Source: Candidatus Bathyarchaeota archaeon
GTDB lineage: Archaea; Thermoproteota; Bathyarchaeia; Bathyarchaeales; Bathyarchaeaceae
Length of the DNA stretch: 9,232 nt
Assembly (NCBI GenBank): GCA_029879825.1
Contig: JAOUPL010000042.1
Location: 1-9,232, forward strand
Direction: 5' to 3'
The first letter of the stretch is position 1, and each line of letters begins with the position of its first letter. The notes under the pieces are model-generated. The model did no database searches. It was not told the DNA's origin and was given only the letters and a program-made list of their open reading frames with translations. A program made the position numbers and the translations under genes. Positions 1-6,083 of the stretch are shown here, piece after piece.

Positions 1-2
1 TC

Positions 3-545
3 TACCCCATAGCAAAGATAGACTGTATCTGCAGAAGACTCGCTCGAGCAACCCAAGAAAACTCGAAAACCTACTCCTGTATAGGAATAGGACCCGGCAT
101 GTACAAATGGGAAAGATGGCCAGAAAGATACAAGGGAGGCGCCGAATTCATGTCGCCACAGGAAGCCAAAGATTTCCTCAGATACTGGAACAAAAGGGGA
201 ATGGTTCATACAGTTATGATCTTTGGCGCACCTTACATTGGTGGAATATGTAACTGCGACTACCCTGACTGCATTGAAATTAGGCTACGTTTAGATTATG
301 GGCTTCAAGGAACCTTACTCAAGGGCCATCACGTAGCCAAGGTGAACTACGACGAATGTAACGGATGCGGCACATGCATTAGTCGTTGCCAATTCGGTGC
401 CACCAAAATGGAAGTGACCACTGGCAAAGCCAACATTGACATGTTCAAATGTTTTGGTTGTGGTCTTTGCGAAACCGCTTGTCCAAGAGGCGCCATAACG
501 CTTGTGGAGAGAAGTAGTTTGCCTGCGCTTAAAGACGTTTGGTGA
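3..545 (+). CDS. Cys-rich 4Fe-4S ferredoxin-domain protein (5' partial)
   Basis: Probable electron carrier or redox protein. The C-terminal half is a bacterial-type dicluster ferredoxin domain, with CxxCxxCxxxC at window residues 119-129 (followed by Q rather than P) and CxxCxxCxxxCP at 150-161. The first ATG is at 99, but the frame stays open back to base 3, and that upstream stretch carries DCICRR and SCIGIG. The gene therefore almost certainly begins before the window, and ATG 99 is an internal methionine. The upstream cysteines (residues 8, 10, 26) and a later group in ICNCDYPDC (residues 83, 85, 90) form a third conserved-looking Cys set, perhaps another metal site. There is no signal peptide or membrane segment in the visible part. 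The next gene starts within 10 bases, so the two are probably co-transcribed. The exact partner and substrate are unknown. The Fe-S assignment is firm and the role is not. Confidence 0.85.
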   Translation, partial: YPIAKIDCICRRLARATQENSKTYSCIGIGPGMYKWERWPERYKGGAEFMSPQEAKDFLRYWNKRGMVHTVMIFGAPYIGGICNCDYPDCIEIRLRLDYGLQGTLLKGHHVAKVNYDECNGCGTCISRCQFGATKMEVTTGKANIDMFKCFGCGLCETACPRGAITLVERSSLPALKDVW

Positions 546-551
546 TGAGGT

Positions 552-806
552 TTGTTGCCGAAAATTGAAATAGATGAGTCTAAATGTTTGACTCCCTTTG
601 CGTGTAAGAAATGTCTTCAAGTTTGTCCACACGCCGTCTTTGTCGTGGCACCAAAGGAAGTGTCGAGATTTAGAGAAACGGATCCTCAGGAACCCGGCAG
701 CTATCGGCTGTTTGTTGTTTATAGAGACAAGTGCGTAGTGTGCAATGACTGCGTCGAAATTTGCCCTGTAAACGCCATAACAGTAAGCTTACCTAAAGGT
801 GCATGA
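552..806 (+). CDS. Small dicluster 4Fe-4S ferredoxin-like protein
   Basis: An 84-residue ferredoxin-like protein that probably passes low-potential electrons. It has two cysteine motifs: C12-x5-C18-x2-C21-x3-C25-P and C61-x2-C64-x2-C67-x3-C71-P. The second is canonical; the first has a wider first spacing. The roughly 35 residues between clusters are longer than in minimal 2[4Fe-4S] ferredoxins and are rich in charged residues. An in-frame TGA at 546-548 limits the start to TTG 552 or TTG 555. A GGTGAT Shine-Dalgarno at 541-546 overlaps the upstream stop and favours TTG 555 slightly by spacing. The stop overlaps the first possible ATG of the next gene, so the three genes are likely one operon. 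The domain call is safe; the redox partner is inferred to be a neighbouring gene product. Confidence 0.85.
   Translation: MLPKIEIDESKCLTPFACKKCLQVCPHAVFVVAPKEVSRFRETDPQEPGSYRLFVVYRDKCVVCNDCVEICPVNAITVSLPKGA
797..801 (+). promoter_or_regulatory. Shine-Dalgarno site choosing ATG 809
   Basis: AGGTG matches the archaeal anti-Shine-Dalgarno. It lies 7 bases before ATG 809 but only 1 base before ATG 803, so it supports the shorter start of the third gene in the Fe-S operon. Confidence 0.5.
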
Positions 807-808
807 AA

Positions 809-1369
809 ATGAGTGAAGAAATATCCTTTGATATCGACCAGCGTATACTTGACACAATTCTTCAAGAATTTGACGCCAACAAACTAATCGATAGCTTCGC
901 AAAAAACATAGAAAACAAGAAGAAGGAAGAAATTGAAGACATAGCAAAGGAAATGTTTGGAGAATATGGAAGAAACCTCATGGGCAATGCAATAGAACTG
1001 GGTAAAAAATACTCCGACAAAACTTATAAAGTTATAAAGGAGGTTGCCGAGAAAACTGGAGTTGGGCCATTCCCCCACGTGTGCCAAAGATTTTTAGAAA
1101 TCTTCAATATGGGGACCCAGTGCAAAGCTTTGACGGTGGTGGTTAGCAATACTTCCCAGCTTACCCACAGTGTTAGTCCTTGCGTGTTTCTGAATTTGAT
1201 TAAAGAAAAATGTGGAGAAGATGTTGCAAAACTCTTAACTTGCAAACACATCGATTTGTCGGCTTTTGAAGCCTTGTACAACAACTTGAACCTATCAGTG
1301 GACGTTCGTATGGAAACTTCCATTCCAAACGAAGGCCATTGCCAGTTCACAGCGTTGCGCAAAAAGTGA
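809..1369 (+). CDS. Cys-containing protein resembling the ATC hydrolase-like family
   Basis: A soluble protein of about 186 residues. Its first 80 residues are charged and probably helical. The C-terminal half has six cysteines (94, 107, 127, 137, 147, 180, counted from ATG 803) and ends with a G-H-C-Q-F element. A spaced Cys, a Leu/Cys/Asp segment (LLTCKHIDLSAF) and a terminal G-x-C-x-F recall the L-2-amino-thiazoline-4-carboxylic acid hydrolase-like family, whose many archaeal members lack a proven reaction. I recognise this pattern from memory only. The cysteines could bind a metal or cluster supplied by the two upstream Fe-S proteins. ATG 803 overlaps the upstream stop, but AGGTG at 797-801 is only 1 base from it and 7 bases from ATG 809, so 809 is preferred. 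A V4R-like small-molecule-binding protein is an alternative. Confidence 0.7.
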   Translation: MSEEISFDIDQRILDTILQEFDANKLIDSFAKNIENKKKEEIEDIAKEMFGEYGRNLMGNAIELGKKYSDKTYKVIKEVAEKTGVGPFPHVCQRFLEIFNMGTQCKALTVVVSNTSQLTHSVSPCVFLNLIKEKCGEDVAKLLTCKHIDLSAFEALYNNLNLSVDVRMETSIPNEGHCQFTALRKK

Positions 1370-1382
1370 AAACCTATTTTTT
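1361..1382. terminator. Oligo-T terminators between convergent genes
   Basis: Only 16 bases separate the stops of the convergent Fe-S operon and CBS gene. TTTTTT at 1377-1382 can stop transcription on the + strand. On the - strand a TTTTT run (AAAAA at 1361-1365 on +) lies just past the CBS stop, inside the last codons of the opposite gene. No hairpin is needed, because archaeal RNA polymerase terminates at oligo-T. This is an inference from base composition. Confidence 0.4.
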
Positions 1383-1385
1383 CAT

Positions 1386-1847
1386 TTAAACCACGTAGTA
1401 ATCAACTACTTTTTTTATCCGCTTCGGTGGTAGTTCCGTTCTAGAAAGCTTCTTTAGCACCTCAATAATCTGAGGCTGGACACGCACCATGTCTGTTAGG
1501 GTTACCAAGCCGACGAGCTGCCCATCTTCAACCACCGGGAGCTTTTTGATTTTCTTTTTGAACATAAGCCTCACGGCGGCTTCAAGGTCCATGTGAGGAG
1601 TTCCGGTTACCAGTGGCTTAGACATCACTTGGCTAACTTTGACTCTCACGGGGTCTTTGCGCTTAGCGAGAACCCTTCTAAGCAGGTCCCTTTCGGTTAA
1701 GATTCCAACGGGTTTTTCTTCTTCATCCACTACAATTAGGCATCCTATTTCATGCTCGTTCATCAGGTCCACCGCTTGCCTTACGGTGGCCTCAGCTTCA
1801 ACTGTTATCACGTCGCTGACCATGACGTTTTCAATTTTTAGGACCAT
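1386..1847 (-). CDS. Two-CBS-domain protein
   Basis: A stand-alone Bateman-type protein of about 153 residues, expected to bind adenine nucleotides or S-adenosylmethionine in the cytoplasm and act as a sensor or regulator. CBS domain 1 spans about residues 6-63 and holds VMVSDVITVEAEATVRQAV and GILTERDLL. CBS domain 2 spans about residues 72-122 and holds VMSKPLVTGTP and GLVTLTDMV. In each, a (L/V)T-x-x-D element provides the usual ribose-phosphate contact. A basic helix follows and ends at YYVV. TTG 1859 gives four extra residues, but ATG 1847 begins MVLKIENVM, the common archaeal CBS start, so it is chosen. The gene stands alone, convergent with the Fe-S operon and divergent from the geranylgeranyl reductase. 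The ligand and target cannot be read from the sequence. Confidence 0.9.
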   Translation of the reverse strand: MVLKIENVMVSDVITVEAEATVRQAVDLMNEHEIGCLIVVDEEEKPVGILTERDLLRRVLAKRKDPVRVKVSQVMSKPLVTGTPHMDLEAAVRLMFKKKIKKLPVVEDGQLVGLVTLTDMVRVQPQIIEVLKKLSRTELPPKRIKKVVDYYVV

Positions 1848-1882
1848 TTGAGTGCACAACCAAACGAGTTTTGTTTGATTAT

Positions 1883-1896
1883 GCTTTTAAATTAAA
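1883..1896 (-). promoter_or_regulatory. TATA-like promoter of the CBS gene
   Basis: Read on the - strand this is TTTAATTTAAAAGC, an AT-rich element close to the archaeal TATA consensus, preceded by a purine-rich stretch that could serve as BRE. It lies 36-49 bases before ATG 1847, which would give a 5' leader of about 10-20 bases. It is called from composition only. Confidence 0.35.
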
Positions 1897-1990
1897 CTCC
1901 ACCGAACCTTGCCTTCTCTCCAAATATCGTAAATGTTATGAAGTCTTTTCAGTGTAGATAATGAAGTAAGAACTGCCGAAGTGGTGATTA

Positions 1991-3343
1991 TTGAAAAAGT
2001 TTGACGTGGTTGTTGTTGGTGCTGGAACAGGAGGATGCTTGGCGGCGAAGACCGTTGCCGAAGCCGGGTTTAACGTTTGTCTGATTGATCGAAAAAGAGA
2101 GCAAGACATAGGAGACAAGGTTTGTGGAGACGCCATAGGAAAGCATCATTTCGACACTCTAGGGTTAGAATATCCTGCGGGAAAGGAGCTTGAGCGAAAG
2201 CTAATCGGCGTTAAGATCTATTCACCAGATATGAAATTCGCCATCGACGTTAAGGGAGAAGGCCTCCATGGGTATATGGTTAACCGTCGCCTCTTCGGGC
2301 AGAGATTGTTGAAAGAGGCTACAAAAGCCGGAGCAACCTTTCTAGAAAGAACTCAAGCAGTAGAACTCATCGTAAAGGATCATTTCGTCAACGGTGTCTT
2401 GGCTAGAAATATGGAAACGGGAAATAAGGTTTCAGTGTTTGGTCAAGTTACGGTAGATGCTAGTGGTTTTTCAGCGGTTTTACAAAAGAAGCTTCCTCCA
2501 GAAATCGGAGTTGACGCAAATGCTAGCAGAGAGGATGTGGTGATCTGCTACCGCGAAATTCGTGAAGTAAAAGAGCAAATCGCCGAACCAGATTTTTGTG
2601 AAATTTACCTCAATCAAAAGGTTTCCCCCGGAGGATACTTCTGGATTTTTCCTGAGGGAGGAACGAAGGTTAACGTAGGCTTAGGAGTAGCTATGTCCAA
2701 AGGTTTTCCCAATCCCAAAAATCGGCTCTATGACAACGTTTTGTCCAGACCCTTCTTTAGAGGTTCATCAATTCTGAGTGGGGGTGGAGGTCATGTTCCG
2801 ACTAGGAGACCCATCAATTGCATGGTGGGGAATGGCATCTTGATCGTTGGAGACGCCGCCTGCCAAGTGAACCCGATTCACGGCGGTGGAATGGGGCCCT
2901 CAATGATGGCTGGAACCATCGCTGGAGAGACAATCATCGAAGCTCTGGAGACGGGGAATGTGGGTCGAGAGAACATGTGGTCCTACAATGTTAGGTACAT
3001 GCAGTCGTATGGAGCTAAACAAGCGGGCCTCGACGTCTTCCGTCTGCTTCTTCAACAATTAAACGATGAAGACATGAATTACGGAATGAAATATCGATTA
3101 ATCACCGAAGACGACCTTCTTAAAACTAGTATGGGTGAGGATACTCGCCTCAACATAACTGAAAAAACTCGACGAATCTTTAGGGGAATCGGAAAAATTT
3201 CCCTTCTTAAGCGATTACGCGCCACAGTCCGCCTCATGAAAAAAATGAAAACTCTGTATCAAACCTACCCAGTTTCACCTGAAGGGTTCGACGAATGGAA
3301 AAAGAAGACGCAGCATCTAATCGAAGAGGCGGGAAAGTTGTGA
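1991..3343 (+). CDS. Geranylgeranyl reductase family flavoprotein
   Basis: An FAD-dependent reductase that saturates isoprenoid double bonds, most likely on archaeal digeranylgeranylglycerol lipids, possibly on a quinone side chain. The N-terminal Rossmann motif GAGTGG (residues 10-15) is followed by LIDRK (31-35), where D33 should hold the ribose. KVCGDAIG (43-50) has the family cysteine C45. GYFWIFPEG (215-223) is the substrate-pocket signature, and VGDAA (286-290) with NPIHGGGMGPSMMAG (294-308) is the second FAD-binding site. At 450 residues it is somewhat longer than many archaeal members, with the extra length in a basic C-terminal tail. TTG 1991 is the only reasonable start: an in-frame TGA sits at 1985-1987 and the protein begins right at the first beta strand. 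The enzyme needs reduced ferredoxin or a similar donor, and two ferredoxin-like genes lie about 1.2 kb upstream. Family assignment is secure; the substrate is inferred. Confidence 0.93.
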   Translation: MKKFDVVVVGAGTGGCLAAKTVAEAGFNVCLIDRKREQDIGDKVCGDAIGKHHFDTLGLEYPAGKELERKLIGVKIYSPDMKFAIDVKGEGLHGYMVNRRLFGQRLLKEATKAGATFLERTQAVELIVKDHFVNGVLARNMETGNKVSVFGQVTVDASGFSAVLQKKLPPEIGVDANASREDVVICYREIREVKEQIAEPDFCEIYLNQKVSPGGYFWIFPEGGTKVNVGLGVAMSKGFPNPKNRLYDNVLSRPFFRGSSILSGGGGHVPTRRPINCMVGNGILIVGDAACQVNPIHGGGMGPSMMAGTIAGETIIEALETGNVGRENMWSYNVRYMQSYGAKQAGLDVFRLLLQQLNDEDMNYGMKYRLITEDDLLKTSMGEDTRLNITEKTRRIFRGIGKISLLKRLRATVRLMKKMKTLYQTYPVSPEGFDEWKKKTQHLIEEAGKL

Positions 3344-3367
3344 ACGGTGTCGAAAAAGTAATAAGGT

Positions 3368-3378
3368 CAATTTTAAGT
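3368..3378 (+). promoter_or_regulatory. TATA-like element for a leaderless PRTase mRNA
   Basis: CAATTTTAAGT is centred near 3374, about 27 bases before ATG 3401. That is the usual archaeal distance from TATA centre to transcription start, so the transcript could begin at the start codon. This fits the absence of a usable Shine-Dalgarno: CGGGGA directly touches the ATG. Confidence 0.4.
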
Positions 3379-3400
3379 AGAAAGTTGGGCTTGCCGGGGA

Positions 3401-3994
3401 ATGAGAAAGAAGTACGTCGCTCAAAGCCTTATTCAAAGATTGAGTGAGACTACGAGTCGTCGACTTGACATGAAAAAAACCTTAATTTTGGGGGTTGTTT
3501 TGAAGGGGCTTCCCGTAGCCTACTCCTTGGCAAGAATGAACTCTGTGGTTGAAAACTTCGTTCCCATGGTGGCTCATCGCCCCCTCTACATGCAACATCA
3601 TATAGAGTCCTATTTTCCAAGCTTAGAATGGACAGCCTATTTTCGTGACCGACTGAATCAGTGTGAGACTCTCCTCATCGTCGACGACGTTGTGAACACT
3701 GGCTTCACAAAGCAGAAACTGGAAAGCATCGTTTACTCCTTAACCAAAGAGATTGAAACCCGCAGGCAATTCGCTGCTTTGATTCTTAATCGACAAAACC
3801 TCGCTAATCGGAGCTTCATTGGTTCAAACGACCTCTTCGCTTTGCAGGTAGATGCTACAGATGTGGAGTGCGACTGGGGTTTAATTACTGTTCCTTTATG
3901 GGATCTGCCGGTTAAAGAGGCGCTTATGCAATGCGAGGAATACTTCCAAAGATTTTGGCTAAGTGAAAAACGCTTCATCAACATTGCTTACTAG
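3401..3994 (+). CDS. Phosphoribosyltransferase-fold protein, function unknown
   Basis: A 197-residue cytoplasmic protein of the type I phosphoribosyltransferase fold. The PRPP loop is clear: LLIVDDVVNTGFT (residues 91-103), with the acidic pair D95/D96 and T100-G101. An upstream strand-turn, LGVVLKGLPVAYSLA (30-44), fits the pyrophosphate-binding loop region. The hood and C-terminal segments do not resemble an orotate, adenine, hypoxanthine or uracil enzyme that I can name, so the nucleobase is unknown. It could also be a PyrR-like regulator that binds PRPP without catalysis. ATG 3401 is the first in-frame start after a TAA at 3374-3376. It lies 57 bases after the reductase on the same strand but seems to have its own promoter. 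Fold confidence is high; specific function is open. Confidence 0.75.
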   Translation: MRKKYVAQSLIQRLSETTSRRLDMKKTLILGVVLKGLPVAYSLARMNSVVENFVPMVAHRPLYMQHHIESYFPSLEWTAYFRDRLNQCETLLIVDDVVNTGFTKQKLESIVYSLTKEIETRRQFAALILNRQNLANRSFIGSNDLFALQVDATDVECDWGLITVPLWDLPVKEALMQCEEYFQRFWLSEKRFINIAY

Positions 3995-4100
3995 CCTCTC
4001 TTTTGAATCAGTCACAAACTTGAACGTTTCTGATATCGTTTTGTTAAAGGGCAGTCGTCGTTCCTGCATGCGTATCCAGAATTGGCGAGAATGTAGTAAC

Positions 4101-4107
4101 TTAATAA
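4101..4107 (+). promoter_or_regulatory. TATA-like element upstream of dph6
   Basis: TTAATAA is about 42 bases before ATG 4146 in an otherwise gene-free spacer of 151 bases. No Shine-Dalgarno lies at normal distance (GAGGT at 4122-4126 is 19 bases away), so a short leader is likely. Support is weak and rests on composition only. Confidence 0.3.
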
Positions 4108-4145
4108 CAAAGGAAACAGTAGAGGTAAGTTGAGTTGCATATTAT

Positions 4146-4832
4146 ATGCGCGTTGCAGCTTTGGTTACGGGCGGAAAGGATTCTGCTCTAGCTCTTTACC
4201 GTGCTTTAAAATTGGGTTATGAGGTAAAAGTTCTAGTCACCATGATTCCTCAGCGAGAAGACAGCTGGATGTTCCACTTCCCCAACATTCACCTAGCAGG
4301 CCTGTTCGCTAAGGCTGTTGAAATTCCTTTAGTGAAGGCTGAAACTGTTGGAGTACGAGAAACAGAACTTGAGGACCTCAAAAGTCTGCTCGCAACACTC
4401 GCCATAGAGGGAGTTGTGTCCGGGGCAATATCATCACGGTACCAAAAGGAACGAATTGACAAGGTGTGCCGAGAATTAAACCTCGAGTCTATTGCACCCC
4501 TCTGGCAAGTAGATTCCATGCAGCTACTGAAAGAAATCATCAACCTAAATTTTGAGGTTATCATCGTTGGCGTGTACGCTTACGGCTTTGATCAGAACTG
4601 GCTTGGAAGGAAAATCGACTCAGCAACCATAAAGAACCTTGTCGAATTAAACGACAAATATCAAATATCGTTGGTGGGTGAGGGAGGCGAATACGAAACC
4701 TTGGTTCTTGACGCACCGTTTTTTAAGAAAAGAATTCAGGTGCTTCAGACAGAGAGAATCTGGGAAAATCATAGCGGATACCTGCTCGTGAAGGAAGCTA
4801 AACTCGTAGACAAGGCTGAAAAGGTTTATTAA
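4146..4832 (+). CDS. dph6: Dph6-type diphthine-ammonia ligase
   Basis: An adenine nucleotide alpha-hydrolase-type ligase of COG2102. It is expected to use ATP and ammonia to amidate diphthine on elongation factor 2, the last step of diphthamide synthesis. The PP-loop is TGGKDSA (residues 8-14); the usual first residue is S, and T is a mild variant. GAISSRYQKER (93-103) and the C-terminal GEGGEYETLVLDAP (178-191) are family signatures, and NWLGRKID (151-158) is also typical. The length of 228 residues matches archaeal stand-alone Dph6 proteins, which lack the RidA-like fusion seen in some eukaryotes. An in-frame TGA at 4131-4133 fixes ATG 4146 as the start. It lies directly ahead of the L15e gene, 94 bases apart, which fits a translation-related neighbourhood. 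Archaeal members are mostly uncharacterised, so the exact reaction is by homology. Confidence 0.88.
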   Translation: MRVAALVTGGKDSALALYRALKLGYEVKVLVTMIPQREDSWMFHFPNIHLAGLFAKAVEIPLVKAETVGVRETELEDLKSLLATLAIEGVVSGAISSRYQKERIDKVCRELNLESIAPLWQVDSMQLLKEIINLNFEVIIVGVYAYGFDQNWLGRKIDSATIKNLVELNDKYQISLVGEGGEYETLVLDAPFFKKRIQVLQTERIWENHSGYLLVKEAKLVDKAEKVY

Positions 4833-4888
4833 TCGTTTTGTGGCTCATAGCTACAAGCTGTTTGGAGAACTAGGTTCCATAGGGATGT

Positions 4889-4900
4889 AACCTTAAGGTT
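4889..4900. repeat. Perfect 12-bp palindrome in the L15e leader
   Basis: AACCTTAAGGTT is its own reverse complement. It sits 26 bases before the preferred L15e start. Overlapping GGTTGAACC (4897-4905) and nearby GAAC-TAG-GTTC (4867-4877) give further small dyads. It might be an operator or part of a leader RNA structure, but chance cannot be excluded. Confidence 0.35.
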
Positions 4901-4914
4901 GAACCACCATAACT

Positions 4915-4919
4915 GAGGG
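4915..4919 (+). promoter_or_regulatory. Shine-Dalgarno site choosing the L15e start
   Basis: GAGGG is 1 base before ATG 4921 but 7 bases before ATG 4927. The spacing favours 4927, giving an N terminus MAYKYIARAW. Confidence 0.5.
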
Positions 4920-4926
4920 AATGGGA

Positions 4927-5517
4927 ATGGCTTACAAATACATCGCGAGGGCTTGGAAAAAACCAGAGGAATCTTTTGTAAAAGAGTTGATGTGGCAAAG
5001 AGCCATAGACTGGCGCAACCAGCCAACAATTTTCAGGATTGAAAGACCTACGCGCCTCGACCGAGCAAGGAACCTAGGATACAAGGCCAAGGAAGGGTTC
5101 GTCATGGCTCGGGTTCGCGTTAAACGTGCTGGCATGAGAAAGACCAGACCCAAGGCGGGCCGTAGACCCAAACGAATGGGCGTCACCAAATATAAACTAG
5201 CTAAAAACATGAGGTTAATCGCTGAAGAGAGGGCGGCGAGAAAGTTTCCAAACCTAGAAGTTCTAAACTCTTACTGGGTTTGGGAAGATGGCCGCTTCAA
5301 ATGGTTTGAGGTTATTATGGCGGATCCAAACCATCCAGCCATCAAATCAGACAAGAATGTCAACTGGATCTGTGAAGACGTTCATCACGGCCGAGCTTTC
5401 CGCGGTTTGACCAGCGCTGGTAAGGAAGTTCGCGGTCTTCATCACAGAGGACGTGGTGCCGAGAAAGTTCGACCGAGTCGTAAGGCAGTTCAAAGAGGAA
5501 AAGAGAGAAAACTGTAG
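4927..5517 (+). CDS. rpl15e: 50S ribosomal protein L15e
   Basis: A structural protein of the large ribosomal subunit found in archaea and eukaryotes, absent from bacteria. The sequence is strongly basic and runs through the family landmarks: YKYIARAWKKP at the N terminus, IDWRNQPTIFRIERPTRLD, GFVMARVRVKRAG, GRRPKRMGV, LNSYWVWEDGRFKWFEVIM and a C-terminal RGLTSAGKEVRGLHHRGRG. It has 196 residues from ATG 4927, close to the usual 190-195; ATG 4921 would add two residues but has a poor Shine-Dalgarno distance. In many archaea this gene begins a run with COG1325 and the RNase P proteins. Here that run is broken right after it. The stop falls inside a tandem GTAGCTCA repeat (5514-5529). Identification is essentially certain. 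Confidence 0.98.
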   Translation: MAYKYIARAWKKPEESFVKELMWQRAIDWRNQPTIFRIERPTRLDRARNLGYKAKEGFVMARVRVKRAGMRKTRPKAGRRPKRMGVTKYKLAKNMRLIAEERAARKFPNLEVLNSYWVWEDGRFKWFEVIMADPNHPAIKSDKNVNWICEDVHHGRAFRGLTSAGKEVRGLHHRGRGAEKVRPSRKAVQRGKERKL

Positions 5518-5529
5518 CTCAGTAGCTCA
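5514..5529. repeat. Tandem 8-bp direct repeat at the L15e stop
   Basis: GTAGCTCA occurs twice head to tail, covering the L15e stop codon and the first bases after it. It lies at the junction where the usual archaeal gene order is interrupted. A chance duplication is possible, and no terminal inverted repeats or insertion sequence were seen. Confidence 0.4.
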
Positions 5530-5533
5530 GAGG

Positions 5534-5995
5534 TCATAGAGTGTAAACTAGTGTAGCTATGACACAGCCATAGTTGTCCATGGGCACTCTCAAAACTTCT
5601 GTTCGATAACTTATCTTGTCAATTTCTATCTCCCTTATCTTCGCCATCTCTTTGATTTTCCACTCGAGAGTTTCTCTCAATGCTTTTAAGTCCATATACC
5701 CGTGGGCCTCAGCAACGAGTCCAAATTTCCTGTCATTCTCCCAAGCCCATGCTATTCCCGCGCCAATCGTTGTTCCTTCGTCTCCATCCATTCTGGCTAT
5801 TACTGCGTGGGTAATTGCACCTGCAGCTATTTTTCTCCATTTCCTTTCCTTACATCCTGGCGGGAGTATGGAACTGACTGGAACAAGGTTACACTGGGCG
5901 ATTCCAGCCTTTTTGAGAGCGAGGTCGAAAGCGTTGAGTTCAGAAACTGGACTTGTCGCTTTCCCACTTGTTATGAAAAATTCTTTTGGGATCAT
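5534..5995 (-). CDS. pdaD: Pyruvoyl-dependent arginine decarboxylase
   Basis: Decarboxylates arginine to agmatine, the precursor of archaeal polyamines and of agmatidine in the wobble position of tRNA-Ile2. The proenzyme is 153 residues. It begins MIPKEFFITSG and contains PVSSILPPGCKE. Self-cleavage between S41 and S42 would give a beta chain of 41 residues and an alpha chain whose N-terminal serine becomes the pyruvoyl cofactor. VAEAHGYMD (residues 94-102) holds E96, a candidate catalytic acid. The region between is short compared with bacterial forms, as in euryarchaeal-type enzymes such as that of Methanocaldococcus. The AdoMet decarboxylase-derived enzyme of Sulfolobus is a different family. 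It is convergent with L15e, 16 bases between stops, and interrupts the usual L15e-COG1325 order. No clear Shine-Dalgarno precedes ATG 5995; TACATAAA near 6020-6027 on the - strand could be a TATA element for a leaderless mRNA. Confidence 0.93.
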   Translation of the reverse strand: MIPKEFFITSGKATSPVSELNAFDLALKKAGIAQCNLVPVSSILPPGCKERKWRKIAAGAITHAVIARMDGDEGTTIGAGIAWAWENDRKFGLVAEAHGYMDLKALRETLEWKIKEMAKIREIEIDKISYRTEVLRVPMDNYGCVIATLVYTL

Positions 5996-6047
5996 CTTTG
6001 TGTTTTATGCCTCTTCTGTTTATGTATTGCAATAGCATTGACAAGTG

Positions 6048-6058
6048 GATTATTAATC
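6048..6058. promoter_or_regulatory. Palindromic AT-rich element between divergent genes
   Basis: GATTATTAATC is an inverted repeat around one central T. Its centre is 31 bases before the + strand start at 6084, suitable as a TATA box for a nearly leaderless transcript. The divergent decarboxylase starts 53 bases to the other side, so the element could in principle serve or regulate both. Weak evidence. Confidence 0.3.
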
Positions 6059-6083
6059 TTGTGGTAGGCAAACCTTTGGAAGC

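Noticed and set aside
315..632. A 105-codon - strand frame across the first two Fe-S genes
   Set aside because: It is antisense to two cysteine-patterned ferredoxin genes and has low-complexity, non-protein-like composition.
3340..3447. A 35-codon GTG frame overlapping the reductase stop and the PRTase start
   Set aside because: It has no cysteine or family pattern, and its 3' half lies over the phosphoribosyltransferase gene, which has an intact frame and its own promoter. A frameshifted N terminus for that protein is not required.
5514..5545. D-arm-like GTAGCTCAG suggesting a tRNA or tRNA relic after L15e
   Set aside because: No anticodon arm, TPsiC arm or acceptor pairing follows; the word is part of a short tandem repeat.
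5616..6067. Two long + strand frames opposite the arginine decarboxylase
   Set aside because: Both are antisense shadows of a strongly recognisable gene and show no domain of their own.
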